64,000 bases of DNA, from positions 1,367,001-1,431,000 of the forward strand of contig NZ_JAIWOU010000001.1 of assembly GCF_021295395.1 (NCBI RefSeq), given 5' to 3'. The notes under the pieces were generated by a model. That model had not been told where the DNA came from. It saw only the letters and a list, made by a program, of their open reading frames with translations, and did no database searches. This document shows, piece by piece, positions 28,204 through 36,617 of the stretch. The DNA comes from Komagataeibacter sp. FNDCR2 (lineage in GTDB: Bacteria > Pseudomonadota > Alphaproteobacteria > Acetobacterales > Acetobacteraceae). Position 1 is the stretch's first letter. Each line of letters begins with the position of its first letter. A program made the position numbers and the translations under genes.

Positions 28204-28782
28204 TCACTCGGCATAACGTTCTTCGGGCATCCTTTCCGCCTGGCTGCGCACATGCAGATGCGCCCAGTCAAGCAGGCTTGCACTCCGGGGCGGCAGAACC
28301 GGCGCGGCATGGTCCTGACCGATAAACGCCTCCCACGCGGGCAGGTGGTTACGACTTACGACCACGACAATGGGAATGCCGCGGCAGATCGCCTCCGCTA
28401 TTTCCGTGCGCAGGCCGCCGCCTTCCGCCTCACGCACGCCGAACCGGTTGACGAACAGCACATCGGGGTTCTGCTCGATCCGCGCGCGCAACGTAACGGC
28501 CAGCGCGCCCATCGCGTCCATATCCAGGGTGCAGGCGCGCGCGCCCGCGCCGCGATAGCGATCCAGCCGGATCAGGGAGCCATCGGTCAGGTCGTGCACA
28601 TACATCTCATGGCGGCCATCGCTGCGCAGCCGGCCGCGCTTTTGCACGAACCCGCCCACTTCCAGCCCACGCGTCCGCAGGATGGTAATGGCATGCCACA
28701 GAGCCATTTCGACTTCCTGCGGATCACTGTCCTGCATGATGACCGCAATCGGATAGGCGTATGAACCTGCATGGTCTGGCAT
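28204..28782 (-). CDS. DUF2478 protein, molybdenum-locus associated
   Basis: A 192-residue protein of the DUF2478 family, which often accompanies molybdate transport genes. It has an N-terminal block YPIAVIMQDSD (near 9), the family's DGSLIRLDRYRGAGARACTLD (part near 67) and VLFVNRFGVREAEGGGLR (near 107), then GIPIVVVVSRNHLPAW. The pattern resembles a nucleotide-binding fold with a conserved Asp/Asn-Arg core, but no standard P-loop is evident. It starts under its own sigma-54 promoter, divergent from modABC-rpoN, and lies upstream of nifA. A role in molybdenum handling during nitrogen fixation is an inference from place and control. Confidence 0.8.
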   Translation of the reverse strand: MPDHAGSYAYPIAVIMQDSDPQEVEMALWHAITILRTRGLEVGGFVQKRGRLRSDGRHEMYVHDLTDGSLIRLDRYRGAGARACTLDMDAMGALAVTLRARIEQNPDVLFVNRFGVREAEGGGLRTEIAEAICRGIPIVVVVSRNHLPAWEAFIGQDHAAPVLPPRSASLLDWAHLHVRSQAERMPEERYAE

Positions 28783-28821
28783 CCGTGTGCTCCCCTATCT
28801 TGATTGATAGCCTGGCTGCAC

Positions 28822-28836
28822 GCAATTTTCGTGCCG
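28822..28836 (-). promoter_or_regulatory. Sigma-54 promoter of the DUF2478 gene
   Basis: The minus strand reads CGGCACG-AAAA-TTGC, one base off the -24/-12 consensus at the first position. The implied start near 28810 gives a 28-base leader before the ATG. No exact TGT-N10-ACA site was found in the 100 bases upstream. Confidence 0.75.
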
Positions 28837-28921
28837 CGATCTGCACCGGATTATGACAGAACTTTTTCAGTACCGAATATCACGCTGTATTTATATGTCG
28901 TTTCTATATCGTTCCGTTATA

Positions 28922-28936
28922 TGGCATGGTTCTTGC
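28922..28936 (+). promoter_or_regulatory. Sigma-54 promoter of modABC-rpoN
   Basis: TGGCATG-GTTC-TTGC on the plus strand is a good -24/-12 element, with the same TGGCATG variant as the nifB promoter. The implied start near 28948 leaves about 90 bases before modA. It diverges from the DUF2478 promoter, 85 bases apart, over an AT-rich stretch. No clear NifA site was found between them. Confidence 0.78.
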
Positions 28937-29039
28937 TGGTATCCTGTCATCCCGGTTGTTTTCCGGGGCCTGTCGGGCATCCAGCGGACCTGAACCGCCA
29001 CATCCCGCAGGATTCATGGCCCGGACCAAAGGTACTGCA

Positions 29040-29816
29040 ATGCGCATACTCCGCTTGATCCTCCTTGTTCCCGCCGTCGTCATCCTGCTGTTTACCGCGC
29101 GACAGGGCGTGGCGGCCCCGCTCCGTCTGGCCGTCGCCGCGAATTTCACACAGACCGCGCAACAACTCGTGGCGGAATTTACACAAAATACTGGCATATC
29201 CGCGACAATCAGTTCCGGGTCGAGCGGACAGCTTTTCATGCAGATCACGCAGGGCGCGCCGTTCGACATCTTCCTCAGTGCGGATACGAAACGTCCGGCC
29301 GACCTGATCACCAGCGGGATGGGTGTCGCCGCATCCCGCTTTACCTATGCCATCGGTCAACTGGTCCTGTGGACGCCTACCACCCACACGCCCCCCAGTG
29401 AACAGGAACTGCGTCAGGCCACGTTCGCGCATCTGGCCATATGCAACCCCAATACCGCGCCCTACGGCACCGCCGCCATCGAGACGCTGGACAGGCTGGG
29501 GCTCTATGCCCAACTGAAGCCCAGGCTGGTCGTGGCGCAATCGGTCAGTCAGGCGCTGGAACTGGCGCAGAGCGGCAATGCCGAACTCGCCTTTGTCGCC
29601 CTGGCTCAGGTCCGTCCGCTGCAAGGGGGCGCGTACTGGCTTGTCCCTCCGGCCCTGTACACACAGATCCGTCAGGACGCGATCCTGCTCTCCACGGCGA
29701 AGGATGATGAACAGGCGCGGAAGTTCATGGTCTTCCTGCACGGCGCAAAGGCCGCAAGCCTGATCGGGGAGGCCGGTTATCTTACGGATGCGTCGACCAG
29801 AGAACCCACGCCATGA
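29040..29816 (+). CDS. modA: Molybdate ABC transporter substrate-binding protein ModA
   Basis: ModA is the periplasmic molybdate receptor. A signal peptide (MRILRLILLVPAVVILLF, cleaved near AAP at residue 26) precedes the binding domain, which starts LRLAVAANFTQTAQQL and contains SSGSSGQLFMQI and GAPFDIFLSADTKRP near 60-85. Length is 258. Start at 29040 is chosen for the AAAGG upstream; an ATG at 29016 is possible, and earlier starts would lie upstream of the predicted transcript start. It overlaps modB by four bases. The family includes tungstate and chromate receptors, but the context supports molybdate. Confidence 0.94.
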   Translation: MRILRLILLVPAVVILLFTARQGVAAPLRLAVAANFTQTAQQLVAEFTQNTGISATISSGSSGQLFMQITQGAPFDIFLSADTKRPADLITSGMGVAASRFTYAIGQLVLWTPTTHTPPSEQELRQATFAHLAICNPNTAPYGTAAIETLDRLGLYAQLKPRLVVAQSVSQALELAQSGNAELAFVALAQVRPLQGGAYWLVPPALYTQIRQDAILLSTAKDDEQARKFMVFLHGAKAASLIGEAGYLTDASTREPTP

Positions 29817-30499
29817 AGGTCCTGTCCCCCGACGTGACGGAAGCGGTGGTCCTGACGTTGGAACTGGCGGCCGTTACGACAACATTGCTGATTGCGATCG
29901 CGCTACCCATTTCATGGTGGCTGGCATGGCCCCGGCGGTGGTGGAAATCCGTTATCGGCGCGGTCATCTCATTACCCCTTGTCCTGCCGCCAAGTGTATT
30001 GGGGTTTTATTTTCTGGTCGCTTTCGGGCCGTCGGGGCCGGGGGGATGGGTCGCGCGGCTGTGGGGCGGCCGCACGCTTGCCTTCAGCTTTCCCGGCCTG
30101 GTGATCGGGTCACTGCTTTATGCCCTGCCCTTTGCCGTGCAGCCCATCCAGAATGCATTCCAGGCCATGGGGCGCCAGCCGCTTGAAGTCGCGGCGACCC
30201 TTGGCGCGTCACCGTGGCGGACCTTCCACAGTGTTGTCATTCCGCTGGCATGGCCCGGTATCGCAACAGCCATCGTACTGGGATTTGCCCATACCGTGGG
30301 TGAATTCGGGATCGTGCTGATGATTGGCGGGGACATCCCGGGCCATACGCGCGTCCTGTCGGTCGCCCTGTATGACTATGTGGAAAATGCCCGCTGGCAT
30401 GACGCCAACATCATCGCAGCCGGTATGGTCGCCTTCTCATTCCTGACGATCATGCTCCTGTCCTCGCTCCAGCTTCGTACACGGGGGCGTGATTCATGA
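29813..30499 (+). CDS. modB: Molybdate ABC transporter permease ModB
   Basis: ModB is the inner-membrane permease. The 228-residue protein has about five to six membrane segments and the conserved EAA loop contacting the ATPase (EVAATLGASPWRTFHSVVIP near residue 122, ending in PLAWPGI). Overlaps of four bases with modA and modC show tight coupling. Confidence 0.95.
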   Translation: MKVLSPDVTEAVVLTLELAAVTTTLLIAIALPISWWLAWPRRWWKSVIGAVISLPLVLPPSVLGFYFLVAFGPSGPGGWVARLWGGRTLAFSFPGLVIGSLLYALPFAVQPIQNAFQAMGRQPLEVAATLGASPWRTFHSVVIPLAWPGIATAIVLGFAHTVGEFGIVLMIGGDIPGHTRVLSVALYDYVENARWHDANIIAAGMVAFSFLTIMLLSSLQLRTRGRDS

Positions 30500-31221
30500 A
30501 GAGCGCGCAGGGTCTCCACGCCGCCTTTCAGGGCAGCATCGGCCATTTCCGTTACGATGTGGAATTTACCGCGCCCGCCCATGGCGTAACGGCCCTGTTC
30601 GGTCCCTCCGGCTGCGGAAAAAGTACGATCCTGCGTTGCGTTGCCGGGCTGGAACGGGCGCAGGGGGGATATTGTCACTTCAATGGCCAGATATGGCAGG
30701 ACGGCCATCACTTCGTACCGACATGGAAACGGCCCATCGGTTTCGTGTTTCAGGACCCTTCCCTGTTCACGCATATGTCGGTCAGGCAGAACCTGCTCTT
30801 TGGCGTCCGTGGTGGCACGCATGCGCAGCAACAGGCCGATTTTTCCAAAACCGTTGCGATGCTGGATCTTGAACCTCTGCTTGGCCGCGGCGTGACCCAT
30901 CTGTCCGGTGGGGAAAAACAGCGTGTGGCCATTGGTCGCGCCCTGCTGCGCCGCCCCGCGCTCCTGCTGATGGACGAACCGCTATCCGCCCTTGATCACG
31001 CCCGGAAGCAGGACATCCTGCCCTATCTCCACACGCTGTGCCAGAACGTCGGCCTCCCCGTTCTGTACATCTCCCACGACCCCGATGAAATCGCGTGCCT
31101 GACCGACCGCGTCATAACGCTGGACGCAGGCCACGTTACCGACAGGCCCACATGGGAAAACCGGGAGGCGTTCACTTACCGGCCACGCACCCCCTGTCCC
31201 GATGTTATGATGGGAATATAA
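30496..31221 (+). CDS. modC: Molybdate ABC transporter ATPase ModC, short form
   Basis: ModC powers molybdate uptake. Walker A is FGPSGCGKST near residue 35, the signature HLSGGEKQRVAIGRALL near 135 and Walker B LLLMDEPLSALD near 155. At 241 residues the protein ends after the ATPase domain and lacks the C-terminal TOBE (Mop) region of E. coli-type ModC (about 350 residues), which normally binds molybdate. A separate Mop protein is encoded in the same window at 3582-3785. Only four bases separate modC from rpoN. Confidence 0.92.
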   Translation: MKSAQGLHAAFQGSIGHFRYDVEFTAPAHGVTALFGPSGCGKSTILRCVAGLERAQGGYCHFNGQIWQDGHHFVPTWKRPIGFVFQDPSLFTHMSVRQNLLFGVRGGTHAQQQADFSKTVAMLDLEPLLGRGVTHLSGGEKQRVAIGRALLRRPALLLMDEPLSALDHARKQDILPYLHTLCQNVGLPVLYISHDPDEIACLTDRVITLDAGHVTDRPTWENREAFTYRPRTPCPDVMMGI

Positions 31222-31225
31222 AACC

Positions 31226-32614
31226 ATGGCTACAGGTCATCGCCAGGAATTAGGCCAGCACCAGGGTCTGTTCATAAGCGTCCGCATGCGTCAGTCGCTT
31301 CAGATCCTGCAGTTCTCCAATGCGGAGCTTCAGGAATTTCTCACCAGCGAGATCGAGAAAAATCCCATTCTTGAACAGCCGCATGAGACGGAAGACGCGG
31401 CCCCGCCACCCGGGCGGAAAGAGACCGTCTCCTATTCCTCCATCCGTGAACCGGGCGCCACCGCCCAGCGCTGGACACCCGATAGCGGCCTGGATGACGA
31501 TGGCATGGCCCGCATTGCCGACAACGCCCCCCCCTTGCGTGAGCGTATATTCGAGCAACTGGTGCTGTCGGGCTGCACCCTTGCCGAGCGTGAAATCGGC
31601 GCGCACCTGATCAGCGGGCTTGACGCCGTCGGTCGCCTTTCGATGCCGCCCGAAGAAATTGCCACCATGCTCGGCATTCCCGTCGCGCAGGTCGAAGCGG
31701 TGCGGCAACGGATGATGCGCCTGGACCCCCCGGGGCTGTTCGCGCAATCCCTGCAGGAATGCCTGATGGTCCAGTTGGAGGAACGGAACCGGATGGACCC
31801 GGCAATGGCGAAATTGCTGGAAAATCTGGACCTTCTGGGGCGTCATGACCTTAAACGGCTCTGTCAGGTCTGCAATGTGGACCTTGAAGACATGCAAGAC
31901 ATGGTTGCGGACCTGCGCGCGCTGAACCCGAAACCGGGAGCGGAGGCATTATCGGGCAATCCGGGCATCGCCATACCCGACATATTGATGGAGCATACGC
32001 CTGAGTCCGGCTGGATACTGGAACTGAACCCTGACACGACACCACGCGTCGTTATCAATAGTGCCCTCAGCACCCGTATTTCCTTGCGTGCCCATACGAC
32101 GGAACGCGCCTTTCTGGCGGAACACCTGACCAGCGCGAACTGGTTGATCCGGTCCCTGCAGCAGAGAAGCATAACGATCCTGCGCGTGGCGACGGAAATC
32201 ATGCGACGGCAGGAAAATTTCCTGACCCAGGGGCCGGCAGGTCTTGTCCCGTTGACATTACGCATGGTCGCGGAAAGTCTGGACATGCATGAAAGCACAG
32301 TCAGTCGTGTAACGGCGAACAAATACATTTCCACTATTCGCGGTATATTGCCGCTGAAGTTCTTCTTTGTCGCGGCCCTGTCCGGGCAGAATGGGGAAAT
32401 GCATAGCAGCATCGCCATCCAGAACCAGATCAGGCAGATGATTCAGGGCGAACAGCCGACCGCCCCGCTATCGGATGACGCCATTGCCGCCCAACTGCGC
32501 GCCAAGGGGATAGAGGTTGCACGCCGCACCGTCGCGAAATATCGTGAAGGCATGGGATTTCCCAATTCGGTCCAGCGCAGACAGCGCGCCAGCAGTTCCA
32601 TATCCCTTGCCTGA
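31226..32614 (+). CDS. rpoN: RNA polymerase sigma-54 factor RpoN
   Basis: RpoN directs polymerase to -24/-12 promoters and needs activators such as NifA. The Gln-rich region I (LGQHQGLFISVRMRQSL and following, residues 9-40) begins the protein. A core-binding central part follows, then a helix-turn-helix around MHESTVSRVTANKYI near 353, and the RpoN box ARRTVAKYR near 432. At 462 residues it is on the short side, mainly from a reduced acidic region II. It begins four bases after modC and shares the sigma-54 modABC promoter, so it may be self-amplifying and is probably the nif-dedicated copy; another rpoN elsewhere cannot be excluded. Repeat copy A ends the unit. Confidence 0.96.
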   Translation: MATGHRQELGQHQGLFISVRMRQSLQILQFSNAELQEFLTSEIEKNPILEQPHETEDAAPPPGRKETVSYSSIREPGATAQRWTPDSGLDDDGMARIADNAPPLRERIFEQLVLSGCTLAEREIGAHLISGLDAVGRLSMPPEEIATMLGIPVAQVEAVRQRMMRLDPPGLFAQSLQECLMVQLEERNRMDPAMAKLLENLDLLGRHDLKRLCQVCNVDLEDMQDMVADLRALNPKPGAEALSGNPGIAIPDILMEHTPESGWILELNPDTTPRVVINSALSTRISLRAHTTERAFLAEHLTSANWLIRSLQQRSITILRVATEIMRRQENFLTQGPAGLVPLTLRMVAESLDMHESTVSRVTANKYISTIRGILPLKFFFVAALSGQNGEMHSSIAIQNQIRQMIQGEQPTAPLSDDAIAAQLRAKGIEVARRTVAKYREGMGFPNSVQRRQRASSSISLA

Positions 32615-32656
32615 GCGAGGGAAACCCTCATAAAGAACTCTTTATATAAAACAATA

Positions 32657-32734
32657 AAAGTTTTTGGGTGCCGCCTTTTTTCAAAAAGGCGGCGTTTTCT
32701 GAAGCTTTTTGAAAAAAGCTTCACCAAAAACTTT
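32657..32734 (+). repeat. Twin-hairpin intergenic repeat, copy A
   Basis: Two adjacent hairpins, CCGCCTTTTTTCAAAAAGGCGG and GAAGCTTTTTGAAAAAAGCTTC in pattern, flanked by outer arms AAGTTTTTGGG and CCAAAAACTTT. It lies right after rpoN and can end transcription in both directions. Copies B, C and D in this window share the layout; C is nearly the same sequence in reverse. Confidence 0.85.
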
Positions 32735-32795
32735 ATTTTATTTTTCGCAATTTTACTTCACCAGTACTTTTTCACACCCCTCCCGACAGAACAAT

Positions 32796-32810
32796 TGTTC
32801 ACAGTGAACA
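32796..32810. promoter_or_regulatory. 15-base palindrome (candidate operator)
   Basis: TGTTCACAGTGAACA is a perfect palindrome around a central A. It lies about 315 bases before the class II aldolase start. The form suits a homodimeric repressor such as a GntR- or LacI-type protein, but no such regulator gene is adjacent. Confidence 0.45.
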
Positions 32811-32830
32811 TTCAGAGGTGATAGTAAATT

Positions 32831-32868
32831 CCGGCGCCCCCTTTATGGGGCGTAAGTCCCGGTTTTTT
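32831..32868 (+). terminator. Hairpin with T-run upstream of the aldolase gene
   Basis: An inner stem CGCCCC/GGGGCG and a possible outer CCGG/CCGG pairing are followed by TTTTTT. It could be an independent terminator or, together with the palindrome 20 bases upstream, a leader that attenuates the aldolase gene. Confidence 0.4.
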
Positions 32869-33124
32869 CCTAACTCTACTTTATGATATTTATATTGATG
32901 GAGATGCGGGGAGTATGAAATCGTCCTCGCGGTGACACATTATGCCGGGCGTTGCCCGAGCGTCCATGAGCAGGACCGATGACATGCCGATATGCGCCTT
33001 GAACTGCTCAGGGTGGAAAACCCGGATTACCGCCTTCGGCCATTTCAGAAACGCGGAACCCCTAAAGTAAATTACCTTGTTTGATGGCACTACGTGCCTT
33101 TTTATGAAAGAACAGGATTTATTC

Positions 33125-33880
33125 ATGTCTCTTGCTACACCCGTGGCCCCGGTCCAGACAGAACAGTCCCTGCGCGAGGAACTGGCCGCCGCCTATCGTC
33201 TGATCGCCCATTTCGGCATGACGGATCTTGTGTACACACATCTGTCCGTCCGCCTGCCGGGGGGGCGGCATGAATATCTGGTCAATCCTTACGGTTTTCT
33301 GTTTGAAGAAATTACCGCCAGTTCCCTGGTCATTGTCGATGCCGATGGCCGCCCACGCCAGAAGACCTCCCACCCCATCAACCCGGCCGGATTTGTCATT
33401 CATTCCGCCATCCATGGCAACCGACCGGATGCGGCATGCGTCATGCATACCCATACGGTTCCCGGCATGGTCGTAGCCGCGCAGGACCGGAAGATTCTGC
33501 CCCTCAACCAGATCAATATCGAATTCTACGGCAATGTCAGCTTCCATGCCTATGAAGGAATTGCCGCGGATGACAATCTGAGTGAGCGTGAACGCCTGGT
33601 TCGTGATCTGGGCACCAATAATGCATTGATCCTGCAAAACCACGGTCTGCTGACCGTCGGCAGCACCGTGGCGCAGGCATTCTACCGCATGTATTATCTG
33701 GAACAGGCCTGCCGTATCCAGATTGCGGCACAGGCAACAGGCGTTCCGCTGCATATTCCATCGGAAGAAAAAATCATGCGGGCAAAAGCCCAGTTTGATG
33801 GGGACCCCGATGAGGGCCGCCTGATCTGGCAGGCGCTTCGGCGCAAGCTGGACCGCGAACAGCCTGATTATAAAAACTGA
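33125..33880 (+). CDS. Class II aldolase/adducin family protein
   Basis: A 251-residue zinc-dependent class II aldolase/adducin-type protein. Metal ligands are the two His of CVMHTHTVPG (near residue 108) and a later His in LILQNHGLLTVG (near 171); an Asn/Asp-rich N-terminal block AAYRLIAHFGMTDLVYTHLSV fits the family. The ATG has CAGGA upstream. The substrate cannot be read from sequence; members act on sugar phosphates or on carboxyl substrates, and the family close to this one is often of unknown use. It stands alone between repeats A and B. Confidence 0.85.
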   Translation: MSLATPVAPVQTEQSLREELAAAYRLIAHFGMTDLVYTHLSVRLPGGRHEYLVNPYGFLFEEITASSLVIVDADGRPRQKTSHPINPAGFVIHSAIHGNRPDAACVMHTHTVPGMVVAAQDRKILPLNQINIEFYGNVSFHAYEGIAADDNLSERERLVRDLGTNNALILQNHGLLTVGSTVAQAFYRMYYLEQACRIQIAAQATGVPLHIPSEEKIMRAKAQFDGDPDEGRLIWQALRRKLDREQPDYKN

Positions 33881-33944
33881 TTAAACTGCCCCGTATGACA
33901 GTTCCCCTTTCCTGCGAAATGAAGGCGCTATCTTACGGGGCTGG

Positions 33945-34007
33945 AGCGCCGCCCTTTTGCAAAAGGGCGGCGTTTCCTGAAGCTTATTGAAAAAGCTTCA
34001 CCCAAAA
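33945..34007 (+). repeat. Twin-hairpin intergenic repeat, copy B
   Basis: A divergent copy. Its first hairpin is a perfect 26-base palindrome (33947-33972, CGCCGCCCTTTTG and its complement) and the second pairs TGAAGCTT with AAGCTTCA. It lies 65 bases after the aldolase stop and probably terminates that gene. Confidence 0.75.
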
Positions 34008-34757
34008 TACCTCAATTGATTTGCGGACCATTCCTCAGGCTGGCTTTCCAAACCGCTTCCTGATGAAATTGATAGGATTTTTTCTCCTCCAGGTCCTGAT
34101 TCCGCGACATGGCATGTACCAAAACCATCCATATGCCCGCGTTTTCGGGTCAGCCTGATACTTGATGGCACTTTATTTGCGTCAGGACATATGGAGCGTT
34201 GGAAATGGTTCTGTAAATGTCCTTAATCCATGCTCCAGCAGGTGAAGCATAAGCAGGGAGCGTATCGAACGGCCCATGTCAGACAGAAGCCGCTGACTGA
34301 CTGCCGCACGACGCAAGGGACGAGGAGTATATACGACATCCGTAAATACCATGCCGAACATATCCGTTTGCATGGCCAGACCCGTTTTTGTCATGATTCC
34401 GACACGAGTATCGCGATGACCGTCAATACGGTCCATCAGGAAAACGGCATCCCCGACCGGCATTTTCCCTTCATTCCCTTGCCAAACAGGCACTTCAATC
34501 CGGAACACAAACGTTTTTTATGAATTTATTAATTATTCTGGAAAAGCATGGTAAGTTTGCTATCATTGCAGGGCTGCATGAATGGAGTGTGCACTTATCC
34601 CCCTCGCTTCAGTGACAATGGTCAAATGAATTTCCAAAAATCACTTTATTACAATGGATACCGGCCGTCAGATCAATAACATCCCTCGTAACGCAGGGGC
34701 GGCATGGATCACGATCATACCATCAAGAGTTTCAAACATACGTCTCCGGAGTATCCG
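34008..34757. other. Gene-poor region before the chemoreceptor
   Basis: About 750 bases without a convincing gene. Weak open frames of about 100 codons exist on both strands at 34182-34523, mutually antisense, with a GTG start and no ribosome site on the minus strand. It could be a decayed gene; no family is recognised. The last 200 bases are AT-rich and may contain the chemoreceptor promoter. Confidence 0.4.
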
Positions 34758-36374
34758 ATGCCGAATCCGCTGCGTAAAATAGCCGAAGCAGACAGAGTGA
34801 AGGCCGAAATCCTGGCCGTCAGTGAACGTCTGGAATTCATGCAGATGACACCGCAGAACTGCGCGGCGCTCCGTTCGCTCAAGGCGCTGGTTCAACGCGA
34901 ATTACCCGTGGCACTCGATAAATTCTATGATCAGGTCCGCCAGAACCCCGAGACCAGGAAGTTTTTCTCATCAGAAAAAGATATTACTCATGCAAAGGAG
35001 GCCCAGGGCGTCCATTGGAGCAATATCTCGAACGGTAATTTCAATCAGGATTATGCCGCCAGAGTGCGCAAGATCGGCATGGTGCATGCACGGATCGGCC
35101 TTGAGCCCAGATGGTATATCGGTGGCTACGCCATCATCCTCGATCATCTTATCAAGGCGGCGATTGAAGCAAACTTTCCTAAACGGCGGCTGTTTTCCGA
35201 AGCGCGGATGAGTGCGGCCGAATTCGGTGAAGCTCTGGGCAGTCTGTCAAAGGCGGTCATGCTGGACATGGATCTTGCCATTTCCGTCTATATCGACGAG
35301 GCGGAAAGAGCGCGGCTGGCAGGACAGACAGACGCCACCACAAAGGAGCAGACACTCGTCTGCGAAAGCTTCGGCAAGGCCATGGCCAGCATCGCGGCCA
35401 AGGATCTGACCTGTGAACTGGCCGATGAACTGCCCGAAGCCTACCAGCCGCTACGGGCCGACTTCAACAACGCGGTCGGCACGCTGCGCCAGTCATTGCA
35501 GTCCGTGGCGCAGGTGACAGGGTCGATCGAAGGGGCGATCCGGGAAATCAGTTGTGCTGCCGACGACCTTTCGCGCCGCACGCTGCAACAGGCGGCTTCG
35601 GTTGAAAAATCCGCCGCGGCGCTGGACCAGATTACGGCCACCGTCCGCTCCACCGCGCAGCGCGCCGAGGATGTCGGCGCGCTGGTGGCCCGTTCCCGCG
35701 CCAGTATCGAACAGTCGGAAGCCATCGTTCACAAGACCATCGTCAGCATGGGGGCGATCGAACAGTCTTCCGGTTCGATCGGCAGCATTACCGATGTGAT
35801 GGACGAGGTGGCCTTCCAGACGAACATCCTGGCGCTGAACGCCGGTGTGGAAGCCGCCCGCGCCGGTGACGCGGGCCGGGGCTTCGCCGTCATCGCCGCC
35901 GAGGTCCGGGTCCTGGCGCAGCGCTCCGCCGATGCTGCCAAGGAAATCAAGGCGCTGATCGCGAAATCGCGGGGCGAGGTCCGCTCCGGCGTTACCCTGG
36001 TGGGGGAAACCAGCAATGCCCTCAAGACGATCATCAGCGATGTGGGGGAAATCAACGAGCATATATCCGTGATCGTGGAAGCCTCGCAGGAGCAGGCCGC
36101 CGCGTTGCAGGACGTCAATTCGGCGGTCAGCGCCATTGACCACAATACGCAGCAGAACGCCGCCATGGTCGAGCAGACTTCCGCAGCAGGCCGGAGCCTG
36201 GCCGATGAGGCCGAACAGTTGAACGCCCTACTGGCCTCTTTCCAGCTTGAGGACAGGGGGGATGGCATAACCGGCATGATCGGGGGAAGTACCGCCCTGC
36301 ATGGACGGGGAAGAGGGAGTAAACCAGCCTTACCTTCATCACGGTTTCGACTTGAATCGACCGTTGAAGGGTAA
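34758..36374 (+). CDS. Globin-coupled methyl-accepting chemotaxis protein (HemAT type)
   Basis: An oxygen-sensing chemoreceptor with no membrane segment. The N-terminal protoglobin domain (about 10-180) holds the proximal His region [13 protein letters not shown] near residue 82-94 and [20 protein letters not shown] near 122. The C-terminal MCP signalling domain (about 260-520) has the hairpin tip [20 protein letters not shown] near 354. Start at 34758 has CGGAG at good spacing (538 residues); an in-frame ATG at 34704 would add 18. A soluble heme sensor of this kind steers cells by oxygen, fitting a diazotroph that must seek low oxygen (inference). No other chemotaxis genes are nearby. Confidence 0.92.
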   Translation: MPNPLRKIAEADRVKAEILAVSERLEFMQMTPQNCAALRSLKALVQRELPVALDKFYDQVRQNPETRKFFSSEKDITHAKEAQGVHWSNISNGNFNQDYAARVRKIGMVHARIGLEPRWYIGGYAIILDHLIKAAIEANFPKRRLFSEARMSAAEFGEALGSLSKAVMLDMDLAISVYIDEAERARLAGQTDATTKEQTLVCESFGKAMASIAAKDLTCELADELPEAYQPLRADFNNAVGTLRQSLQSVAQVTGSIEGAIREISCAADDLSRRTLQQAASVEKSAAALDQITATVRSTAQRAEDVGALVARSRASIEQSEAIVHKTIVSMGAIEQSSGSIGSITDVMDEVAFQTNILALNAGVEAARAGDAGRGFAVIAAEVRVLAQRSADAAKEIKALIAKSRGEVRSGVTLVGETSNALKTIISDVGEINEHISVIVEASQEQAAALQDVNSAVSAIDHNTQQNAAMVEQTSAAGRSLADEAEQLNALLASFQLEDRGDGITGMIGGSTALHGRGRGSKPALPSSRFRLESTVEG

Positions 36375-36492
36375 CGCTGCGGTCGCGGGGCATGATCGTT
36401 GCCGGGCCCGCCATAATTCACCCTCCCTGAAATGATGACCGGCAAGGGTCTGCCTGAAAGACTGCCCAAAAAATATTCCGCAAAACATAAGG

Positions 36493-36569
36493 AAGTTTTT
36501 GGTGAAGCTTTTTTCAAAAAGCTTCAGGGAACGCCGCCTTTTTGAAAAAAGGCAGCACCCAAAAACTTT
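36493..36569 (-). repeat. Twin-hairpin intergenic repeat, copy C
   Basis: The reverse complement of copy A with only a few changes. It lies between the convergent chemoreceptor and aminotransferase genes, where it can stop transcription from both sides. Confidence 0.85.
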
Positions 36570-36617
36570 TATTGTTTTCCATAAATGAGTATTTCAAAGA
36601 GTATGTAAAACCGCATG

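Larger units (their letters stand above)
32615..33124. other. Intergenic region between rpoN and the aldolase gene
   Basis: No coding gene is supported here. It holds, in order, a twin-hairpin repeat, an AT-rich stretch, a 15-base palindrome and a hairpin followed by Ts, each listed separately. The remaining 250 bases before the aldolase gene show no clear promoter or gene. Confidence 0.5.

Noticed and set aside
28860-28935. Possible ModE-type box (CGTTATAT) near modA
   Set aside because: Only a half-site is visible; the second arm is missing, so it is not listed as a site.
32890-33126. A 78-codon minus-strand frame upstream of the aldolase
   Set aside because: It crosses the aldolase start region and has no family resemblance or ribosome site.
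34182-34523. Overlapping 95-108 codon open frames on both strands
   Set aside because: No ribosome site, weak starts, no known family. Perhaps a decayed gene, but not supportable.
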